Shown here piece after piece: positions 32,983 through 42,986 of a stretch of DNA of 52,173 nucleotides. The notes under the pieces were generated by a model. It ran no database searches. It was not told the DNA's origin and saw nothing but the letters and a program-made list of their open reading frames with translations. The translations under genes were made by a program, and so were the position numbers. Origin of the DNA: an uncultured Pelagibacteraceae bacterium. Its GTDB lineage: Bacteria > Pseudomonadota > Alphaproteobacteria > Pelagibacterales > Pelagibacteraceae. The DNA lies in assembly GCA_902608305.1 (NCBI GenBank), contig CACLNK010000003.1, forward strand, positions 1 to 52,173. Direction: 5' to 3'. The stretch's first letter is position 1. Every line of letters begins with the position of its first letter.

Positions 32983-34239
32983 TTATTCAGTACTCATTTT
33001 ATTATTGTTCACTACTTCATGAGACTCGTTTAATACAGGTTCCGAAATACTTAATGGCAACGGTATTGTTTTTTCTTTAAAGCCTAGAACAGGAAGTATC
33101 ACTAAAAAATGTATAAAATAATAAGCAGTAGCTATTCTTGCTATTAATAAATATATACCTTCTGGTGGCAATGCTCCCATGTAACCTAAAACAAGAACAT
33201 CTAATACAAGTATCCAATAAAACTGTTTATATAAAGGTCTAAAAACTGCCGATCTAATTTTAGAAGTATCCAGCCAAGGCAAAATAACTAAAACAAAAAT
33301 TGAAGCAAACATTGCAACAACACCTAAAAGCTTATCAGGTATTGATCGTAGGATTGCATAAAAAGGTAATAAATACCATTCAGGAACAATATGAGTTGGG
33401 GTAACAAGTGGATTTGCTTCTATATAATTATCTGGGTGGCCTAATAAATTGGGAGAATAAAAAACAAAAAAAGCAAACAAAGTTAAAAAAACTAATAAAG
33501 CAAACAAATCTTTAATTACTATATAGGGATGAAAAGGAACTGTATCTTTGGATGGTTTTTTAACATCAATACCTACTGGGTTATTATTTCCTGGAATATG
33601 TAAAGCCCAAATATGTAAAATTACTAAACCTAAAATTAGAAATGGAAAAAGAAAATGTAATGCATAAAACCTCGTTAATGTTGGGCTGTCTACAGCAAAT
33701 CCTCCCCATAACCAATTAGTAATGCTCTCCCCTATTAAAGGCACAGCGCTAAACAAGTTAGTAATTACCGTTGCTGCCCAAAAACTCATTTGACCCCAAG
33801 GTAAAACATAGCCCATAAATGCTGTCATCATCATTAAAAAATATATCATCATTCCTAAAATCCATATAACTTCTCTTGGTGACTTATGAGATCCATAATA
33901 TAAAGATCTAAATATATGAATATAAACTGCTAAGAAAAACATCGAAGAACCATTTGCATGAATATACCTTATTAACCATCCATAATTTACATCTCTCATT
34001 ATATGTTCAACACTTTCAAAAGCTAGATCAGCTTGAGCCACATAATGCATTGCCAATACAATTCCTGTAACAATTTGAGCAATTAAGCAAAAAGTTAATA
34101 TTCCACCAAATGTCCACCAATAGTTTAAATTTTTGGGAGTTGGATACTCTCTTAAATGTTCACTAAGAGATAATAAAGGTAAACGATCATTAAACCACTT
34201 GCCAAGCTTTGTTGATGGAACATAGTTATGATCGCTCAT
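32983..34239 (-). CDS. petB: Cytochrome b (bc1 complex)
   Basis: [78 protein letters not shown]. Confidence 0.98.
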   Translation of the reverse strand: MSDHNYVPSTKLGKWFNDRLPLLSLSEHLREYPTPKNLNYWWTFGGILTFCLIAQIVTGIVLAMHYVAQADLAFESVEHIMRDVNYGWLIRYIHANGSSMFFLAVYIHIFRSLYYGSHKSPREVIWILGMMIYFLMMMTAFMGYVLPWGQMSFWAATVITNLFSAVPLIGESITNWLWGGFAVDSPTLTRFYALHFLFPFLILGLVILHIWALHIPGNNNPVGIDVKKPSKDTVPFHPYIVIKDLFALLVFLTLFAFFVFYSPNLLGHPDNYIEANPLVTPTHIVPEWYLLPFYAILRSIPDKLLGVVAMFASIFVLVILPWLDTSKIRSAVFRPLYKQFYWILVLDVLVLGYMGALPPEGIYLLIARIATAYYFIHFLVILPVLGFKEKTIPLPLSISEPVLNESHEVVNNNKMSTE

Positions 34240-34246
34240 TCAATGA

Positions 34247-34759
34247 TTATCCAATCTTGATTGTATTGCTATTAACAAATTCATATTTTGGTATTTCCAT
34301 ATTCACTGGAGCTGGTCCTTTTCTAATTCTTCCAGATGTATCATAATGAGAACCATGACATGGACAAAACCATCCATTATAATCGCCCTTGTCTCCTAAA
34401 GGCACACATCCAAGATGAGTACAAATTCCAAGCATCACTAACCACTCAGGATTTTTTGCTCTGTCTTCATCTTTCTCAGGATGTTTTAATTCGTCTAACT
34501 TGACAGCTCTAGCTTCTGCTATTTCTTCTTCGGTTCGTCTCTTTATAAAAACTGGTTTTCCTCTCCATAAAACTGTTATAGATTTTCCAGGTTCGACTGA
34601 ACTAATATCAACCTCTGTACTTGCAAGAGCCTTTACTGAAGCATCTGGATTCATCTGGTCTATTAATGGCCAAACGGCTGCTCCAACTCCAACTGCACCA
34701 ATAGTGTATGAAGCCGTGAATAAAAAATCTCTTCTTTTTGGTTTTTTCGGGTCTGACAT
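34247..34759 (-). CDS. petA: Rieske iron-sulfur subunit (bc1 complex)
   Basis: CTHLGC and CPCHGSHYD cluster-binding motifs; RRDFLF Tat-type N-terminus. Confidence 0.97.
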   Translation of the reverse strand: MSDPKKPKRRDFLFTASYTIGAVGVGAAVWPLIDQMNPDASVKALASTEVDISSVEPGKSITVLWRGKPVFIKRRTEEEIAEARAVKLDELKHPEKDEDRAKNPEWLVMLGICTHLGCVPLGDKGDYNGWFCPCHGSHYDTSGRIRKGPAPVNMEIPKYEFVNSNTIKIG

Positions 34760-34832
34760 GTTTAAAAATTATCTTTATTCTTATCTAATATATGATTTCA
34801 TATAGGAAAAAAGATTTTTTTCTATAACAACA

Positions 34833-35312
34833 ATGACACACAAAAAAATGAATTTAGGCCCAAAAATAGCACTTTATGAACCTGACATACCTCAAAATAC
34901 AGCCGCGATTATTCGTACCTGTTCTTGTTTGGGTGCCATGATTGAAATCATTGAGCCGTGTGGGTTTATGTTTAATGATAAACGTTTCAAAAGAGTTGCG
35001 ATGGATTATTTAGATGAAAAAATGATCAAATTTTACCCAAATGAAAAAGAATTTTTTAAATTTAAAAAAAAAGAAAACGAAAGAATAATATTAATGACCA
35101 CAAAAGCTTCTGTTTCATACTCTTCTTTTAATTTTAAAATTAATGATACAATTTTATTTGGCAGAGAAAGTGCTGGTGTGCCAGAAAAAATTCATAAATT
35201 AGTTGATAATAGACTGAAAATACCTTTGAAATTTAAAAAAAGATCTTTAAATATAGCATCTTCTGTTGCAATAGTTCTGGCTGAAAGTATGAGGCAAAAT
35301 AAAATTATTTAA
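34833..35312 (+). CDS. trmL: tRNA (cytidine/uridine-2'-O-)-methyltransferase TrmL (SPOUT)
   Basis: IALYEPDIPQNTAAIIRTCSCLGA, LFGRESAGVPEKIH, SLNIASSVAIVLAESMRQ. Confidence 0.92.
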   Translation: MTHKKMNLGPKIALYEPDIPQNTAAIIRTCSCLGAMIEIIEPCGFMFNDKRFKRVAMDYLDEKMIKFYPNEKEFFKFKKKENERIILMTTKASVSYSSFNFKINDTILFGRESAGVPEKIHKLVDNRLKIPLKFKKRSLNIASSVAIVLAESMRQNKII

Positions 35313-35327
35313 AATAAACATAAGAAT

Positions 35328-36137
35328 ATGAAAATAAAAAAAAAACAAAAATTAGCTAAAGAATGGTTTATTAAATTACAAAATATAATTTGCAATAACG
35401 TTGAACAATTAGAAAAAGAATATGGTTCTAATAAAAAATTTAAAAAGAAAAAATGGAAACATGGTGAGTTAAGAATAATTAAGGGTGAAGTAATTGAAAA
35501 AGGAGGTGTTGCTTTTTCAAATGTGATAGGAAAATTTCCAAAAGAATTTGCAAAAAAAATTCCTGGAACAAAAAATAATACTAACTTTTGGTCTTCTGGT
35601 GTGTCCGTAGTGTTTCATCCAAAAAATCCTAAAATCCCCGCTATGCACTTTAATACTAGATTCATTTGTACACAAAAAAATTGGTTTGGAGGTGGCATGG
35701 ATGTAACACCTTGCTTGGTTGATAATAAGGAAAAAAAATATTTTCATAACGAATTAAAAAAAACATGTAATTTTCACGATAAAAAATACTATGCTAAATA
35801 TAAAAAATGGTGTGAAGAATATTTTTATCTACCACATAGAGAAGAACCAAGAGGTATAGGTGGTATCTTTTTTGATTATAAAATGGACAATTGGGAAAAA
35901 GATTTTTCTTTTGTAAAAGATGTGGGTATTACTTTTGCTTATTTAGCTAAAAAAATTATGGAAAAAAAAATGTTTTTAAAATGGACACAAAAAGAAAAAG
36001 AAATTCAATTAGTAAAAAGAGGCAGATATGTTGAGTTTAATTTATTGTACGATCGTGGAACAAAATTCGGATTAAACAGTGGTGGCAATCCTGACGCAAT
36101 ATTAATGTCTATGCCTCCAAATGCAAAGTGGAAATAA
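35328..36137 (+). CDS. hemF: Oxygen-dependent coproporphyrinogen-III oxidase
   Basis: [82 protein letters not shown]. Confidence 0.97.
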   Translation: MKIKKKQKLAKEWFIKLQNIICNNVEQLEKEYGSNKKFKKKKWKHGELRIIKGEVIEKGGVAFSNVIGKFPKEFAKKIPGTKNNTNFWSSGVSVVFHPKNPKIPAMHFNTRFICTQKNWFGGGMDVTPCLVDNKEKKYFHNELKKTCNFHDKKYYAKYKKWCEEYFYLPHREEPRGIGGIFFDYKMDNWEKDFSFVKDVGITFAYLAKKIMEKKMFLKWTQKEKEIQLVKRGRYVEFNLLYDRGTKFGLNSGGNPDAILMSMPPNAKWK

Positions 36138-36138
36138 A

Positions 36139-36615
36139 ATGGAAAAAGAACCAATAACAATTAATGGTCTTGAAAAATTAAAAGAAGAATTAATTTTTTT
36201 AAAAGAAAAAAAAAGACCTGAGATTGTTGCTGCTATAGCAGAAGCTAGATCTCATGGAGATTTAAAAGAAAATGCAGAGTATCATGCGGCTAAAGAACAA
36301 CAATCTCACAGTGAAGGAAGAATTGAAGAAATAAATGATATAATCGCAAGAGCTAACGTGATTGACATAACAAAATACACAAACGATGGTAAAGTTATTT
36401 TTGGATCAACTGTTTATTTAGAGAATTTAGATACCAATGAAAAATTAGAATACAAAATTGTAGGTAAAGATGAAGCAAATCTTAAAAAAAAACTTATCTA
36501 TTTTAAATCACCAATAGGAAAAGGTTTAATTGGAAAAAATAAAAGTGATCTTGTAGAAATAAATACACCATCAGGAGTTAAAAATTTTGCAATAAAAGAT
36601 GTAAAATACCTTTAA
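36139..36615 (+). CDS. greA: Transcription elongation factor GreA
   Basis: [35 protein letters not shown]-type GreA motif; likely ATG 36139. Confidence 0.97.
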   Translation: MEKEPITINGLEKLKEELIFLKEKKRPEIVAAIAEARSHGDLKENAEYHAAKEQQSHSEGRIEEINDIIARANVIDITKYTNDGKVIFGSTVYLENLDTNEKLEYKIVGKDEANLKKKLIYFKSPIGKGLIGKNKSDLVEINTPSGVKNFAIKDVKYL

Positions 36616-37886
36616 TTTTTAAAAATTTGCTCAATTTCATTATCTAAAACAGTAAAATCATTTTTTATCCACTGTTCTTCGATTTTTTTTAATTTTAAAC
36701 CCAATTGTTTTCCTTCTGGAATATTATATTTTTCCATTAAATTTAGAGCTTTAACTGGAAAAACTGGAACTTCTTTATCTTTAAAATATTCCAACAGGGC
36801 AATTAATTTTTTATTAATTTTTTTTGATTTAAAAATTTCAAAATAAATTAAATCAAAAAGAGCTTGTTTTCCATTATAATAAAAAATTCTCCAAAGGTTA
36901 CTTTTTGAAAAAAAATTTTTATTAATCTCTTTATTGTAAAATTTATTTAAAAATAAAATTCTTTTTTTATCAATACTAGAAATATTGTATTTAAATAAAA
37001 AATATTCTACATTGTCAGTATTATCTATCAACATTAATGATATCAAAAATACAAAATCTACTTTCTTTATATTTGTTTCTGCAAATTTATTTAAATTTTT
37101 AAAAATTTCTAGATTTTTAAATTGAGGAAAAATTAAATTAATAAGCTCTAAACAAAATGGATCTTTAAATAATTTTAAAAAACTAGGTGAAATAATTATT
37201 TTTTTGAATTCATCTAATAATCTTTCAGAAGAAATATTTGATATTCCATTTAAATTTTGCTTAATTATTTTTCTTATTTTTTCGTTATGATCTGTTTTGC
37301 TATAATTAAGAAAAAATCTTATATATCTTAAGATTCTAAGATAGTCCTCTTTAATTCTTTTGTCTGCATCACCAATAAATTTAATTTTACCTATTTCAAG
37401 ATCTTTCTTCCCATCAAATGGGTCATACAAATTTCCATGAATATCTGAAAAAATAGCATTGATTGTAAAATCTCTTCTTGATGCATCTTCTTGCCAATCT
37501 GTTGTAAATGCTACTTTTGCATGTCTTCCATCAGTAATTAAATCTTTTCTTAATGAAGTAATTTCAAATTTATAACTATCTATAACAGCGATAATCGTTC
37601 CATGACTAATGCCAATTTCAAAAAATTTAATATTATTTTTTTTTAATGCTTTAGAACATTCTAAAGGTTTTAAATTAACAGCAAAATCAATATCATCTAC
37701 TATCTCATTATTTAAAATTTTTCTTACACATCCTCCTACATATCTAATTTCGCTATCTTCGGAGTAGTTTTCTATTGCTAAAAATAATTTTTTAATTTCT
37801 TTTTTTTTTTTTAATTCTTTAAATGAAGATGATTTGTCATCTAAACGCTTTGAAAAAGAAAAAAATTTATTTATTAAATCAATCAT
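36612..37886 (-). CDS. cca: CCA tRNA nucleotidyltransferase / poly(A) polymerase family
   Basis: [71 protein letters not shown]. Confidence 0.94.
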   Translation of the reverse strand: MIDLINKFFSFSKRLDDKSSSFKELKKKKEIKKLFLAIENYSEDSEIRYVGGCVRKILNNEIVDDIDFAVNLKPLECSKALKKNNIKFFEIGISHGTIIAVIDSYKFEITSLRKDLITDGRHAKVAFTTDWQEDASRRDFTINAIFSDIHGNLYDPFDGKKDLEIGKIKFIGDADKRIKEDYLRILRYIRFFLNYSKTDHNEKIRKIIKQNLNGISNISSERLLDEFKKIIISPSFLKLFKDPFCLELINLIFPQFKNLEIFKNLNKFAETNIKKVDFVFLISLMLIDNTDNVEYFLFKYNISSIDKKRILFLNKFYNKEINKNFFSKSNLWRIFYYNGKQALFDLIYFEIFKSKKINKKLIALLEYFKDKEVPVFPVKALNLMEKYNIPEGKQLGLKLKKIEEQWIKNDFTVLDNEIEQIFKN

Positions 37887-37889
37887 ATA

Positions 37890-37963
37890 TGGCTGGGGTG
37901 CTAGGATTCGAACCTAGGATGGCGGTACCAAAAACCGCTGCCTTACCGCTTGGCTACACCCCA
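37890..37963 (-). tRNA. tRNA-Gln(TTG)
   Basis: TGGGGTG TA GCC AAGCGGTAA GGC A GCGGT TTTTGGT ACCGC CATC CTAGG TTCGAAT CCTAG CACCCCA G CCA; anticodon TTG. Confidence 0.96.
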
Positions 37964-37995
37964 AAATTAAATTCATATAGCACAAAAAAAATGAA

Positions 37996-38844
37996 TTATA
38001 TAGTTTTTGATACAATGAACAAATAGTTCCTATATTTCTTCATAAAAATTTTGGCAGCATTATTTGCTGTTCTTTTGGTTTTAAAATAAGCAACTATTGC
38101 TGAACCAGTTCCCGTCATTCTTGCAAAAATTACACCGGGCAAATCTAATAAAAAAAACTTTAAATTTTTAACTGACAAATATTTTTTAAATACAATATCC
38201 TCTAAGTCATTAACTGATCTGGCCAAATTATTAATCTTAAAAAAAAGCTGACTTTTAGAAGCATATGTGGGTTTTGAGTAATTCTTTACTTTTAAATAAA
38301 TAGATCTTGTGGAATAACTAATATTTGGCTTAGCAACTAAAACGTGAAGATTAGTTTTGTAATTTATTCTTTCTATTTTTCCATTATTAAACAAAATTGA
38401 ATTTTTTTTCTCCAATCCTAAAGCTACATCGGAACCAATTAAATTAGCTATTTTTGTAACTTTTGCATTGGAAATATTAATAATTTTTTTTTTTATAAAG
38501 TATCTCAATATACTTGCTGCATTCATAGATCCGCCACCCATCCCTGATTTCTGTGGAATATTTTTTTTAATTTTTATTTCAAATTTTTGATTAGATAGTA
38601 AATTTTTTTTATCCAAAATTGATAAAAGTTTGGTAATGGTATTTTGATTATTTATCCCTTTTGCAAATTTACCATAAAATAAAACTTTATGACTTTGGAT
38701 GCTAGATTTTCTTACTAAAATATCATCAGATAATTTTAAAAATGTAACTAAGCTTTCGATATTATGATAATTATTTTTTAACTTTTTAATAACATGAAGA
38801 GAAAGATTAATTTTCGCTTGGGAATTAATTTTATCATACTTCAT
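37996..38844 (-). CDS. ispE: 4-diphosphocytidyl-2-C-methyl-D-erythritol kinase
   Basis: SQAKINLSLHVIKKLKNNYHNIESLV, KNIPQKSGMGGGSMNAASILRYF, ARMTGTGSAIVAYF. Confidence 0.95.
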   Translation of the reverse strand: MKYDKINSQAKINLSLHVIKKLKNNYHNIESLVTFLKLSDDILVRKSSIQSHKVLFYGKFAKGINNQNTITKLLSILDKKNLLSNQKFEIKIKKNIPQKSGMGGGSMNAASILRYFIKKKIINISNAKVTKIANLIGSDVALGLEKKNSILFNNGKIERINYKTNLHVLVAKPNISYSTRSIYLKVKNYSKPTYASKSQLFFKINNLARSVNDLEDIVFKKYLSVKNLKFFLLDLPGVIFARMTGTGSAIVAYFKTKRTANNAAKIFMKKYRNYLFIVSKTI

Positions 38845-38859
38845 AAATTAAAAAATATT

Positions 38860-40542
38860 TTATATTCCCTGTAATAGTTTAAAATAAATTTTTTCTTTCA
38901 TTTCGTTTTCGGCATCTTCAAAATTTAAAACATTCTTCCAAAAATAAGTTGCTTCTATTTGTCTGCCTAACTTCCAAAGAATATCTCCATAATGATCATT
39001 CACGATTGGGTCATTTGGCATTAATTCGACAGCTCTTTTTAATATCTTTTCAGCTTCACTAAAATTTCCTACCAAATAATATCCCCAACCAATAGAGTCG
39101 ATTATATAAGGATCGTTATTTTTTTTTTGGTAAGCTTTCTCAAGCATTTGAATGGCTTTATCAATTTGATAATTTCTTTCAAGCCATGAGTAAGCAAGAT
39201 AATTCATTACATAAGGATCATCTAAATTAATTTCTAAAGATTTTAATAAATCTTCATCCGATTTTTTTGCATTACCTAGTCTTTCATAGCTTCCTCCACG
39301 ACGATACAAAACTTCTGCATAAGTAAGAGACTCGGGGTCTAATTTTGATAAAACATTAGAATAATATTTTATCGAAATATTATATTTTTTAAAACCTTTG
39401 GCAATATTACCCATATCAAATATCATTCTTAAAGAAGGAGAGTGAATTGCATTAAATTTAGAATTTAAATAATCAAATGATTTTTCCTTGTCATGTTTTT
39501 TTTTAATTATTCGTGCCTTTCTTTTTATTTTATACCAATAATAAATTTCATTTTCTTTATTAAAATCATCAAGAATTTTTTCAGCTTTTCTAAAATTTTT
39601 ACTTATAAAATAATTTTCAACAAGCAAAGTTAAATTAAATTTAAATTTTGGATTTAGATAATTAGATATATTTAAATAAAAATTTGATTTTCCCAAATTC
39701 CCCTCGGCTGAATATAAATTTGCAATTAAAAAAAAGAATTCACTAATAATGTCATTTGAATTTTTGCAAGAAAAAATATTTTCAAAATTTCCAAATTTTT
39801 TATCATCTATCCATTTTTTTGACTGAGCAGCTAGTAAGCTACTATTTAGAGGATCGATAATTTTGGCAACAGTTTGCGCTTCTGTATTTTTTTTTTTATT
39901 CAATAAAAAATTAATATAAAAAAATAAATATCTTTCATAATCACCTTCGCTAGAATTTATAATTTTATTAAAAAAAAATTTAGTATTTGCGTCTCCCAAA
40001 TAGCAATTTTGAAAAGCTGTATTTATTATAGTCAATTTTCCAAAATTCTCTTTAGTGTTAGCATTGATTTTATTGTTATTAAAAACATAAATATAATCTT
40101 CAAGTACACTTGAGATAATATATTCAAAAGTTCCTTCGCTTTTATGAAATTTAAGATTATTAATGTAAAAAAGGCTTTTTTTGTATTTTTTTTTTTTTAG
40201 ACTATCTATTAAAAGTAATAAATCAGCTTCAAAAAAATTGGTAAAATTTTTATTTTGTACCGTTTTAATTTCTTTAACAGCTTTTGAAACTTTTCCATTT
40301 AAAACTAGTGAAAATAAATATTTTTTTAAATATAATTCATGTGATTCTTTTAAAAATTTTGAGGATTTAAAAAATTTTAAAGAATCATTGTTTTGATTGT
40401 TATTTAAAGAAACTAGAGCTGAAAAATAATTAGATACATTTTTTTCATTAAAGTTTTTTGGATCTAAATTTTTTGAGTACAAAATATTATGATAAAAAAT
40501 AATTATACAAATGAAGACAATTCTAAAAAATTTAGTTAACAT
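38860..40542 (-). CDS. TPR-repeat protein
   Basis: Signal peptide and TPR units (AEVLYRRGGSYERLGNAKKSDEDLLKSLEINLDDPYVMNYLAYSWLERN..IDSIGWGYYLVGNFSEAEKILKRAVELMPNDPIVNDHYGDILWKLG). Confidence 0.85.
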   Translation of the reverse strand: MLTKFFRIVFICIIIFYHNILYSKNLDPKNFNEKNVSNYFSALVSLNNNQNNDSLKFFKSSKFLKESHELYLKKYLFSLVLNGKVSKAVKEIKTVQNKNFTNFFEADLLLLIDSLKKKKYKKSLFYINNLKFHKSEGTFEYIISSVLEDYIYVFNNNKINANTKENFGKLTIINTAFQNCYLGDANTKFFFNKIINSSEGDYERYLFFYINFLLNKKKNTEAQTVAKIIDPLNSSLLAAQSKKWIDDKKFGNFENIFSCKNSNDIISEFFFLIANLYSAEGNLGKSNFYLNISNYLNPKFKFNLTLLVENYFISKNFRKAEKILDDFNKENEIYYWYKIKRKARIIKKKHDKEKSFDYLNSKFNAIHSPSLRMIFDMGNIAKGFKKYNISIKYYSNVLSKLDPESLTYAEVLYRRGGSYERLGNAKKSDEDLLKSLEINLDDPYVMNYLAYSWLERNYQIDKAIQMLEKAYQKKNNDPYIIDSIGWGYYLVGNFSEAEKILKRAVELMPNDPIVNDHYGDILWKLGRQIEATYFWKNVLNFEDAENEMKEKIYFKLLQGI

Positions 40543-40553
40543 AATTGTATTCT

Positions 40554-41258
40554 ATGATTAAAAAACAAATAAATCAAAATGACATTTTAAATTTTGAATT
40601 ATTAAATATATTGGATTATAGTTATATATTTAATAATGAACCGATTAAAAGAATTAAAACTAAACCTACATTAGAAAATTCTTTATCTAAATTAGAAAAT
40701 CTCAAAAGCAAAATTGAAGCAATCCGAGACTGTAATTTAAAGAAAAATGCATCAAAAATTGTTTTTGGTGATGGAAACATCCACAGTCCAATAATGATTG
40801 TTGGTGAAGGTCCTGGACAAAAAGAGGACGAATTGGGAAAACCTTTCGTGGGAGATGCGGGTACTTTACTAAACAAAATGCTTAAAGCTATAAAAATAGA
40901 ACGAGAAAAAATATATATTACTAACGTGGTAAATTATCGACCACCTAATAATAGAAAACCGGAAAAATCAGAGATCAATAGATATTCAGAGTATCTTAAG
41001 GAACACATTTCAATTATTGACCCTCAAATTCTAATACTTATGGGAAGCACTGCAATGGAAGCACTATTCGGTGGAAATAAAAGAATATCTAAAGAAAGAG
41101 GTCAGTGGAAAGAAATAATAATTAAACAAAAAACCTATAAATCTATAATCACATTTCATCCAGCCTATCTTTTGAGACAACCTGATCAAAAAAAGTTTTC
41201 GTGGGAAGATCTTAAAATTATTCATAAAAAAATAGATGAATTAAATATAGAAATTTAA
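40554..41258 (+). CDS. Family 4-type uracil-DNA glycosylase
   Basis: MIVGEGPGQKEDELGKPFVGDAGTLLNKML, YITNVVNYRPPNNRKP, TFHPAYLLRQPDQK; likely ATG 40554. Confidence 0.9.
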   Translation: MIKKQINQNDILNFELLNILDYSYIFNNEPIKRIKTKPTLENSLSKLENLKSKIEAIRDCNLKKNASKIVFGDGNIHSPIMIVGEGPGQKEDELGKPFVGDAGTLLNKMLKAIKIEREKIYITNVVNYRPPNNRKPEKSEINRYSEYLKEHISIIDPQILILMGSTAMEALFGGNKRISKERGQWKEIIIKQKTYKSIITFHPAYLLRQPDQKKFSWEDLKIIHKKIDELNIEI

Positions 41259-41262
41259 TTGT

Positions 41263-41823
41263 ATGAAAAAAATTATAGCAGGAGTTGATGAGGTGGGTAG
41301 AGGAAGCCTTGTTGGACCAGTATATGCTGCTGCTGTAATTTTAAATAAAAAAATTAATACTAAATTATTAAAAGATTCAAAATTATTATCTAAACAAAAT
41401 AGAGAAAAACTGAATATTTATATTAAAAAAAATTCTAGCTGGTCAATTGGAAAAGCTTCGGTAAAAGAAATAGAAAAATTTAACATATTAAACGCAAGTT
41501 TATTGGCCATGAAAAGAGCAATCAAAAAACTTGATAAAAAACCTAACCTTGTAATTATTGATGGGAATAAAACTCCAGAAATAAAAAATTATAATTTAAA
41601 ATCTATAATTAAAGGTGACCAAAAAATCCCCTCTGTTTCAGCTGCATCAATAATAGCAAAGGTTTCTAGAGATAAATTTATTAAAAAATTATCAAAAAAA
41701 TTTAAAAATTATGGTTGGGAAACCAATTGTGGTTATGGAACTAAAAAACATTTATCGGCCTTAAAGAAATTTGGAGCAACCCATCATCATCGAAGGACAT
41801 TTGCTCATACACACAAGATCTAG
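41263..41823 (+). CDS. rnhB: Ribonuclease HII
   Basis: AGVDEVGRGSLVGPVYAAAVIL, DSKLLSKQNREKL, IKGDQKIPSVSAASIIAKVSRD, YGTKKHLSALKKFGATHHHR. Confidence 0.97.
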   Translation: MKKIIAGVDEVGRGSLVGPVYAAAVILNKKINTKLLKDSKLLSKQNREKLNIYIKKNSSWSIGKASVKEIEKFNILNASLLAMKRAIKKLDKKPNLVIIDGNKTPEIKNYNLKSIIKGDQKIPSVSAASIIAKVSRDKFIKKLSKKFKNYGWETNCGYGTKKHLSALKKFGATHHHRRTFAHTHKI

Positions 41824-41874
41824 TTATCTAAAAAAAATCTAACACAAATCGAATCCAGAAAATTCAATCACAGG

Positions 41875-41903
41875 TTGACCGTGGAATCTCTTTGGAGTCT
41901 AAT
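41875..41903 (+). promoter_or_regulatory. Predicted sigma70-like promoter of ccrM (TTGACC-N17-TCTAAT) overlapping GANTC sites
   Basis: -35 TTGACC at 41875-41880, 17-bp spacer, -10 TCTAAT at 41898-41903; GAATC 41884-41888 and GAGTC 41895-41899 overlap it, GAATC 41851-41855 lies upstream. Confidence 0.5.
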
Positions 41904-41915
41904 TGTTTTTTAAAA

Positions 41916-42986
41916 ATGGAAAACAATTTCATAAATAAAATTATAAACGGAGACAGCCTTAAAGAATTAAAAAAAATTCCAAATGAAAGCTTTGATTTAA
42001 TTTTTGCAGACCCTCCATATAATCTTCAATTAAAAAATAAATTAATTAGACCAGATAGATCTAGAGTTAGTGCCGTTAACGATAAATGGGATCAATTTAA
42101 AAGTTTCAAAAAATATGATGAATTTTCAATTGCTTGGTTAAAAGAATGTAAAAGAATTTTAAAAAAGGATGGCGCTATATGGGTAATTGGAAGCTATCAT
42201 AACATTTTTAGATTAGGAACAACTATACAAGATTTAGGTTTTTGGATTTTAAATGATGTAATTTGGAATAAAAATAATCCTATGCCAAATTTCAGAGGTA
42301 CAAGATTTACTAACGCACATGAAACATTAATTTGGGCATCTAAAGATCAAAAATCTAGATATACTTTTAATTATCAATCATTAAAATGTTTAAATGATGA
42401 TCTTCAAATGAGATCTAATTGGAATCTTCCTATTTGTAACGGAAGTGAAAGATTAAAGAGAAAAGGAAAAAAAGTTCATTCTACTCAAAAACCAGAGTCT
42501 TTATTACATAGAGTATTATTAGCATCTTCAAATAAAGGTGACATGATCTTAGATCCTTTTCTTGGATCTGGAACAACCGCAACAGTTGCTAAAAAACTAG
42601 GAAGAAATTATTACGGTATTGAAAAAGAGAAAAATTATTTTAAAGCAGCAGAAGAAAGATTAAAAAATACGAAACCTATAGATGATGATTATTTAGACAC
42701 ATTAAAAAATAATAGATTAAAACCAAGAATACCTTTTGGTTCTTTGGTTGAATTAGGAATAATAAAACCTGGCAGCACTATTTTTGATAATAAAAAGAAA
42801 GTTAGAGCAAAAATTATGGCCGATGGTAGTATTAAACATGCACAAACAGAAGGCTCAATTCATAAAGTTGCAGCAACAATTCTAGGTGCTGAAAGTTGCA
42901 ATGGATGGACTTATTGGCATTATAATTTAGATGGTGCGGTAGTACCTATTGATCATTTGAGACAAAGGTTAATCTCTAATAGTTAA
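41916..42986 (+). CDS. ccrM: CcrM-type adenine DNA methyltransferase (GANTC predicted)
   Basis: FADPPYNLQL, LDPFLGSGTTATVAKKLGRNYYGIEKE and CcrM-type C-terminal domain (KPGSTIFDNKKKVRAKIMADGSI..GSIHKVAATILGAESCNGWTYWH); ORF track TTG start 41892, ATG 41916 more likely. Confidence 0.94.
   Translation: MENNFINKIINGDSLKELKKIPNESFDLIFADPPYNLQLKNKLIRPDRSRVSAVNDKWDQFKSFKKYDEFSIAWLKECKRILKKDGAIWVIGSYHNIFRLGTTIQDLGFWILNDVIWNKNNPMPNFRGTRFTNAHETLIWASKDQKSRYTFNYQSLKCLNDDLQMRSNWNLPICNGSERLKRKGKKVHSTQKPESLLHRVLLASSNKGDMILDPFLGSGTTATVAKKLGRNYYGIEKEKNYFKAAEERLKNTKPIDDDYLDTLKNNRLKPRIPFGSLVELGIIKPGSTIFDNKKKVRAKIMADGSIKHAQTEGSIHKVAATILGAESCNGWTYWHYNLDGAVVPIDHLRQRLISNS

Noticed and set aside
37823-38026. 67-aa + strand ORF (..MAGVLGFEPRMAVPKTAALPLGYTP..)
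   Set aside because: It is translation of the antisense of tRNA-Gln, a well-known spurious ORF type.
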